DNA of 64,000 nt from Rhodococcoides kroppenstedtii. GTDB taxonomy: Bacteria; Actinomycetota; Actinomycetes; Mycobacteriales; Mycobacteriaceae. Positions 60,506 through 64,000 of the stretch are shown here, one piece after another. Every line of letters begins with the position of its first letter. The first letter of the stretch is position 1. Under the pieces are notes generated by a model that did no database searches, was not told the DNA's origin, and saw only the letters and a list, made by a program, of their open reading frames with translations. Location of the stretch: the NCBI RefSeq assembly GCF_900111805.1, contig NZ_FOJN01000008.1, positions 124,001 through 188,000 of the forward strand. Reading direction: 5' to 3'. The translations under genes and the position numbers were made by a program.

Positions 60506-61449
60506 TGACCACGCATCCGTTGCGCCCGGTCCTGCTCGCGGCCGGCCGCTCACCCCGCCTCGAGCGCGTCGTCTCCACCTCGCGGTTGACCCGCCCGGTG
60601 GTCGACCGCTTCGTGCCCGGCAGCACCGAGACCGAGGTCCTGACCGCGGTCCGCGACCTGGTGGACTCCGGCCGGTACGTCAGCGTCGACCACCTCGGCG
60701 AGGACACCACGGACGCCGCCGCGGCCACCGCCACCGTCGAGGCCTACCTCTCGCTCCTGCAGGCGTTCGCGGGACTGCCCGTGACGTCGTCGGCGCCGAT
60801 CCGGCCTCTCGAGGTCTCGCTGAAACTGTCCGCACTGGGCCGCTCGCTGCCCGGCGACGGGCACGCGGTCGCCCTGGCCAACGCCCAGAAGATCTGTGCC
60901 GCCGCCGATGCCGCGGGCGTGTGGGTCACGGTCGACGCCGAGGACCACACCACCACCGACGGCGCCCTCGCGATCGTGCAGGAACTGCGCCGCGACTTCC
61001 CGAGCCTCGGCGTGGTGGTGCAGGCGTACCTGCGCCGCACCGAACAGGACTGCCGCGACCTCGCGGGACCAGGCTCCCGCGTGCGGCTCTGCAAGGGCGC
61101 GTACCGCGAACCGGCCTCGGTCGCGTTCCAGTCCACCGACGAGGTCGACGCGTCCTACGAACGGTGCCTGCGCATCCTGGCAGAGGGGGAGGGCTACCCC
61201 ATGGTGGCCACCCACGACCCACGCATGATCGACGCCGCCGCCCGCACGGGACGCTCGGCCGACCGGATGGAATATCAGATGCTCTACGGCATTCGGGACG
61301 CCGAACAACGACGACTCGTGGAGGTGGGCAACCACGTCCGCGTGTACGTGCCCTTCGGCACGCAGTGGTACGGCTACTTCATGCGGCGCCTCGCCGAGCG
61401 TCCGGCCAACCTCACGTTCTTCCTGCGGTCACTCCTCACCCGCAGCTAG
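60505..61449 (+). CDS. pruB: Proline dehydrogenase
   Basis: 314 residues of the stand-alone, PutB-like barrel form. VSLKLSALG, VTVDAEDHTTTDG, RLCKGAYREP, the MVATHDPRMIDAA segment and YQMLYGIRDAEQRRL are family motifs, and VPFGTQWYGYFMRRLAERP carries the conserved substrate-binding Arg pair. It oxidises L-proline to P5C with FAD, passing electrons to the membrane. ATG 60505 touches the pruA stop; GTG 60502 is an alternative. Product channelling with PruA is possible. Confidence 0.94.
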
Positions 61450-61719
61450 GCCCGGCGTCCGGTCTGCCCGTGTCGCCCGCCCCGCCCGCCCGTCGAAGGT
61501 GCCGTCCGTACACGTCTCCCCGAGCGGCGGGGAGAACACGGTGTCACCACACGTCCGACAGTGATGGGTGCGATGGTGACCGATGCCGCACCCGCAGGCC
61601 CGGGCGCCCACCAGCACCGAACGGGCCTGCAGCACATGGCCGTTGGCGCAGGTGTGCGGCGCTTCCTCGTGCCAGTTGCCGTCAGGCATGAGGTGCAGGC
61701 GGCGTCGGCGGTTCATCAT
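61429..61719 (-). CDS. Small Cys/His-rich protein (zinc-ribbon-like)
   Basis: 96 residues; an internal ATG ten codons in is also possible. HTCANGHVLQARSVLVGARA is followed by CGCGIGHHRTHHCRTCGDTV and a final GETC. Two CxxC-like pairs and many His suggest one or two zinc-binding knuckles. No named family is recognised. It overlaps the pruB 3' end by 21 bases on the opposite strand. It could be a DNA- or protein-binding adaptor, but nothing in context supports a role. Confidence 0.55.
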   Translation of the reverse strand: MMNRRRRLHLMPDGNWHEEAPHTCANGHVLQARSVLVGARACGCGIGHHRTHHCRTCGDTVFSPPLGETCTDGTFDGRAGRATRADRTPGLAAGEE

Positions 61720-61821
61720 GACGACTCCTCGAGGAGCTCACACGTCACGAGGGAAGGTCTGACGTCGGGGCGGCTGCGGACTGCCGTCAGCCTACCAAGA
61801 ATCGAACCTGTGTTCGAACCG

Positions 61822-62622
61822 TCAGGTCAGATCGACGCGCGCGATGGCCGCGGAGGTGGGGAAGGGCGAGCCGCCGGTGGGTTCGACCGTCACCGACACC
61901 GCGGACGCACCCGCGACGGGCACGGACGCGGCCTCGTCGACCGTCGTCGCGTCCATCGTCCCCGCCGAGACGGGCCCTCCGTCGATGATCCAGAGCTGAT
62001 ACACCGAGCCGGCGGGAGGAGCGTTCACGCCGTCCATCTGCACGATCGCCCGATCGCTGCCGGGCGTGTACTCCACCTCGAGCGTGCCGCCGCCGGTCAC
62101 GGGCGCTTCCAATGCGGTCACTGCGGCCGGCCCCGACGGGTCGGTGCCGGTCTGCACCGCGATCGCGCCGCCGACGCCCACGACGACCACCGCCGCCGCG
62201 GCGGCCGCGGCCCAGCGGAGACGGCCGGACCGGTCGGCACCACCCCGGCGTCGACCGGACGGCGAGGACAGCGGCACGACAACGGAATCGGACGACCCGT
62301 CCGTCGTTATCTGGGACGACCCGTCCGGTGCCACCTGGGCGGTGTCGGCCGCCGCCCCGAGGATGCGCGTCCGCAGGTCCGGCGGGGCCGGTGTCTCGGT
62401 GCTGTACGCGGAGATCGCCATGGTCTCGCGGATGTCGCGCACGATGTCGTCGAAACGCTGCCGGGTGACGTCGTCGTCACCCAGACGCGTCATCGTCTCG
62501 AACCGCTCGGACGCGGACATGGCATCCAGCGCGCAGAGGTAAGCGAGGTCGACCAGGTCCGGATCGGGCTCACGCCGGCCGGGGGCGAAGCGTCCGTCGG
62601 TACGCGGCGCACGGTCGTTCAT
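61822..62622 (-). CDS. RskA-like anti-sigma factor, orphan
   Basis: 266 residues from ATG 62622, with GGGAGGA about ten bases upstream. N-terminal anti-sigma segment DLVDLAYLCALDAMSASERF, then VRDIRETMAIS. One membrane helix near residue 135 (WAAAAAAAVVVVGVGGAIAV). The extracytoplasmic RskA domain follows, with YQLWIIDGGPVSAGTMD. It would hold a SigK-type ECF sigma factor at the membrane. No sigma factor gene is adjacent, which is unusual because the pair is normally in one operon. Confidence 0.82.
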   Translation of the reverse strand: MNDRAPRTDGRFAPGRREPDPDLVDLAYLCALDAMSASERFETMTRLGDDDVTRQRFDDIVRDIRETMAISAYSTETPAPPDLRTRILGAAADTAQVAPDGSSQITTDGSSDSVVVPLSSPSGRRRGGADRSGRLRWAAAAAAAVVVVGVGGAIAVQTGTDPSGPAAVTALEAPVTGGGTLEVEYTPGSDRAIVQMDGVNAPPAGSVYQLWIIDGGPVSAGTMDATTVDEAASVPVAGASAVSVTVEPTGGSPFPTSAAIARVDLT

Positions 62623-62777
62623 CTCGCACGTCCTCCCGGTCACGAGGGTCTGGTCAGGTGGAGGCGGCATTCTCGAGGCCCCGGCGTCGCGCCTACGTCT
62701 CTCCTGCTGGTCTCTCGGTATTCGGAATCCTCGGACGACCGGATGGGACCGCGAAGTGTGGTCCGGAGCGCACGCCG

Positions 62778-64000
62778 TCAGCGATCGGACGACGCGCCGT
62801 GCGGCATTCCGAGAGCCAACAACGCGGCGTCGTCCTGAAGACCGTCGCCGAATCCCTCGACGAGCGTCGTGACGTGGTCGACGAGGGCGGTGGCCGTGGT
62901 CGGCGCGGAGTCCTCGACGTAGGTGCGGAAGTCGCCGCCGTCGTCGTACCGACCGCCGCCGACCCGCGCCTCGGTGACCCCGTCCGAATAGAGGAGCAGG
63001 ACGTCGCCGGGAGACAGGACGAGACGGTGCGACGTGAAGTGCGGCGTGGGCAGGCCCCCGACCAACTGACCGCCGAGCAGATCGTCGACGTAGCGGGCGG
63101 TGCCGTCCGCGCGGACGTGCAACGGGGGTGGGTGCCCGCCCCCCGCCAGGTCGACCACGGCACCCTCGGCGGACGGGACGACCGTGCCGTAGACGACGGT
63201 GCAGAACCGGGGGTCGTCGCCGCGGAACTCGGGGAGCAGGACGGCATTGAGGTTCTGCAGAACCGAGATCGGGTTCCGGTCGAACACCGCGGCCGCGCGC
63301 AGCGTGTAGCGGGTGAGGGACGTGACGGCGGCGGCGCCCGCGCCCTTGCCGCTCACGTCGCCGAGGAAGAACCCCCAGGCCTGCCCGTCGAGGGGAAAGA
63401 CATCGTAGAAGTCGCCGCCGACCTCGTCCGGCGACGCGTGGTGGTAGTACGCCGCGGTCTCCATTCCCGGCGGGGACGCCAGGACGGGCGGCAGGAGCGA
63501 CCGTTGGAGAACGGTCGCCAACGACCGGATCTGCGCACCCTCGAGGTGCTCGCTGGCGCGTGCCCGCTCGGACTCGACGAGCGCGTCGCGGGACCGGGTG
63601 AGCGCCGCTGCCGTGGCCGACCGTGCGGACAACGCCTCGGCCAGGGCCCGATCGCGGACGCGGTCCTCGCCGGAGACCGACGCCGCGATCCGCACGGTGG
63701 CGTCCGGGCCGCGATTGGCCGCGAGATCCGCGCTCACCGGACCCGACGCCGTGAGGAGGCGAACGGTGGCCGACGTGGCCGGGGTTTCGTCGTCCGCGCG
63801 GGGTGCGGCGGCGATCAGGGCGTCGAGGACGGGTCCGTCGGCGCCGTCGACGAGCGAGCCGACCGCGGCTCCGACGACCGGTCGCGTGAACAGACGACGC
63901 GCCACGGCGTTGGCGTAGACGACGGTGTGGTCGTCGGCGCGCACGACGAGGTACGCCAGTGGCGCCGTCTCCAGATGGTCCGCGAGATCGGCGCGGTCGT
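62778..64000 (-). CDS. PAS-SpoIIE/PP2C phosphatase (RsbU-like), 5' end beyond the window
   Basis: At least 400 residues; the frame is still open at base 64000. An N-terminal PAS-like part (APLAYLVVRADDHTVVYANA) leads, by a coiled-coil linker (RSRDALVESERARASEHLEG), to a SpoIIE domain. In this domain VLQRSLLPPVLASPPGMETA, DEVGGDFYDVFPLDG, GDVSGKGAGAAAVTSLTRYT and LLLYSDGVTEAR supply the metal-binding Asp residues. It likely dephosphorylates an anti-sigma-factor antagonist in a stress-response partner switch. It lies in the same direction as, and just before, the orphan anti-sigma gene, but 155 bases apart. Confidence 0.88.
   Translation of the reverse strand, partial: DRADLADHLETAPLAYLVVRADDHTVVYANAVARRLFTRPVVGAAVGSLVDGADGPVLDALIAAAPRADDETPATSATVRLLTASGPVSADLAANRGPDATVRIAASVSGEDRVRDRALAEALSARSATAAALTRSRDALVESERARASEHLEGAQIRSLATVLQRSLLPPVLASPPGMETAAYYHHASPDEVGGDFYDVFPLDGQAWGFFLGDVSGKGAGAAAVTSLTRYTLRAAAVFDRNPISVLQNLNAVLLPEFRGDDPRFCTVVYGTVVPSAEGAVVDLAGGGHPPPLHVRADGTARYVDDLLGGQLVGGLPTPHFTSHRLVLSPGDVLLLYSDGVTEARVGGGRYDDGGDFRTYVEDSAPTTATALVDHVTTLVEGFGDGLQDDAALLALGMPHGASSDR

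Noticed and set aside
61429-61719. Calling the small Cys/His-rich protein a transposase zinc ribbon
   Set aside because: No transposase core or inverted repeats are nearby. The Cys spacing alone is not enough.

Overview
The window is high-GC actinobacterial DNA, most like Rhodococcus or a close mycolate-forming relative. This is judged from the proteins: a low-Mr-PTP arsenate reductase of the mycothiol type, an NRPS siderophore gene with an MbtH partner, a HadA-like dehydratase, an LpqE-like lipoprotein, a CtpE-like ATPase, an RskA-like anti-sigma factor, many TetR regulators, and frequent GTG starts with 4-base gene overlaps. No species call can be made from sequence reading alone.

Layout. 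1-2.1 kb: end of a siderophore NRPS, an ornithine/lysine N-hydroxylase behind an IdeR-like iron box, and mbtH. 2.1-5.1 kb: ThrE-type exporter, a membrane GGDEF protein and tRNA-Thr(UGU). 5.2-9.4 kb: an arsenic island (arsR/arsI divergent pair; arsR-acr3-arsC-arsO operon) that starts beside the tRNA with an IS21 istB scar. 9.6-21.5 kb: a scarred region in which intact genes (AhpD-like protein, a membrane-protein/XRE unit, a TetR-MFS pair, YrhK, LpqE, an SDR) alternate with fragments. The fragments are flavodoxin/XRE, MFS/TetR, an MBL hydrolase, a carboxylesterase tail, SDR/GAF-type, and a GH114 gene cut by an in-frame TAG. 21.5-28.1 kb: NmrA and SDR reductases, an unusual TetR, a Tat-signal protein with a GMC oxidoreductase, and a second GGDEF protein.

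28.2-37.2 kb holds two mirror-image aromatic-catabolism operons. Each has a flavin hydroxylase, an extradiol-type VOC dioxygenase, a fumarylacetoacetate-hydrolase-family enzyme and a TetR next to palindromic operators. The two tetR genes meet tail to tail in the centre. 37.4-44.1 kb is an acyl-CoA catabolic regulon (SDR, APH-like kinase, acyl-CoA dehydrogenase, TetR, acyl-CoA synthetase, MHS transporter) marked by an identical 20-bp operator at both promoters. 44.1-46.1 kb: SulP transporter plus MerR regulator under a perfect 30-bp palindrome. 46.1-49.5 kb: copper genes (DUF6153, DUF305, CopB-type ATPase) linked by two CsoR-like boxes. 49.6-57.1 kb: CtpE-like ATPase, a miniature dodecin reading frame, pentapeptide protein, HadA-like protein, a frameshifted TetR, and an acyl-CoA dehydrogenase behind three CAGTACTG sites. 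57.1-61.5 kb: proline catabolism (PucR-type regulator, P5C dehydrogenase, proline dehydrogenase). 61.4-64 kb: a Cys/His-rich small protein, an orphan RskA-like anti-sigma factor and a PAS-SpoIIE phosphatase cut by the window edge.

The most noteworthy system-level observations are the mirrored aromatic operons, the duplicated membrane-protein/XRE unit that shares a GTCAAGC-N2-GCTTGAC operator although one copy has lost its regulator, and the cluster of gene-to-gene deletion junctions between 9.6 and 21.5 kb.
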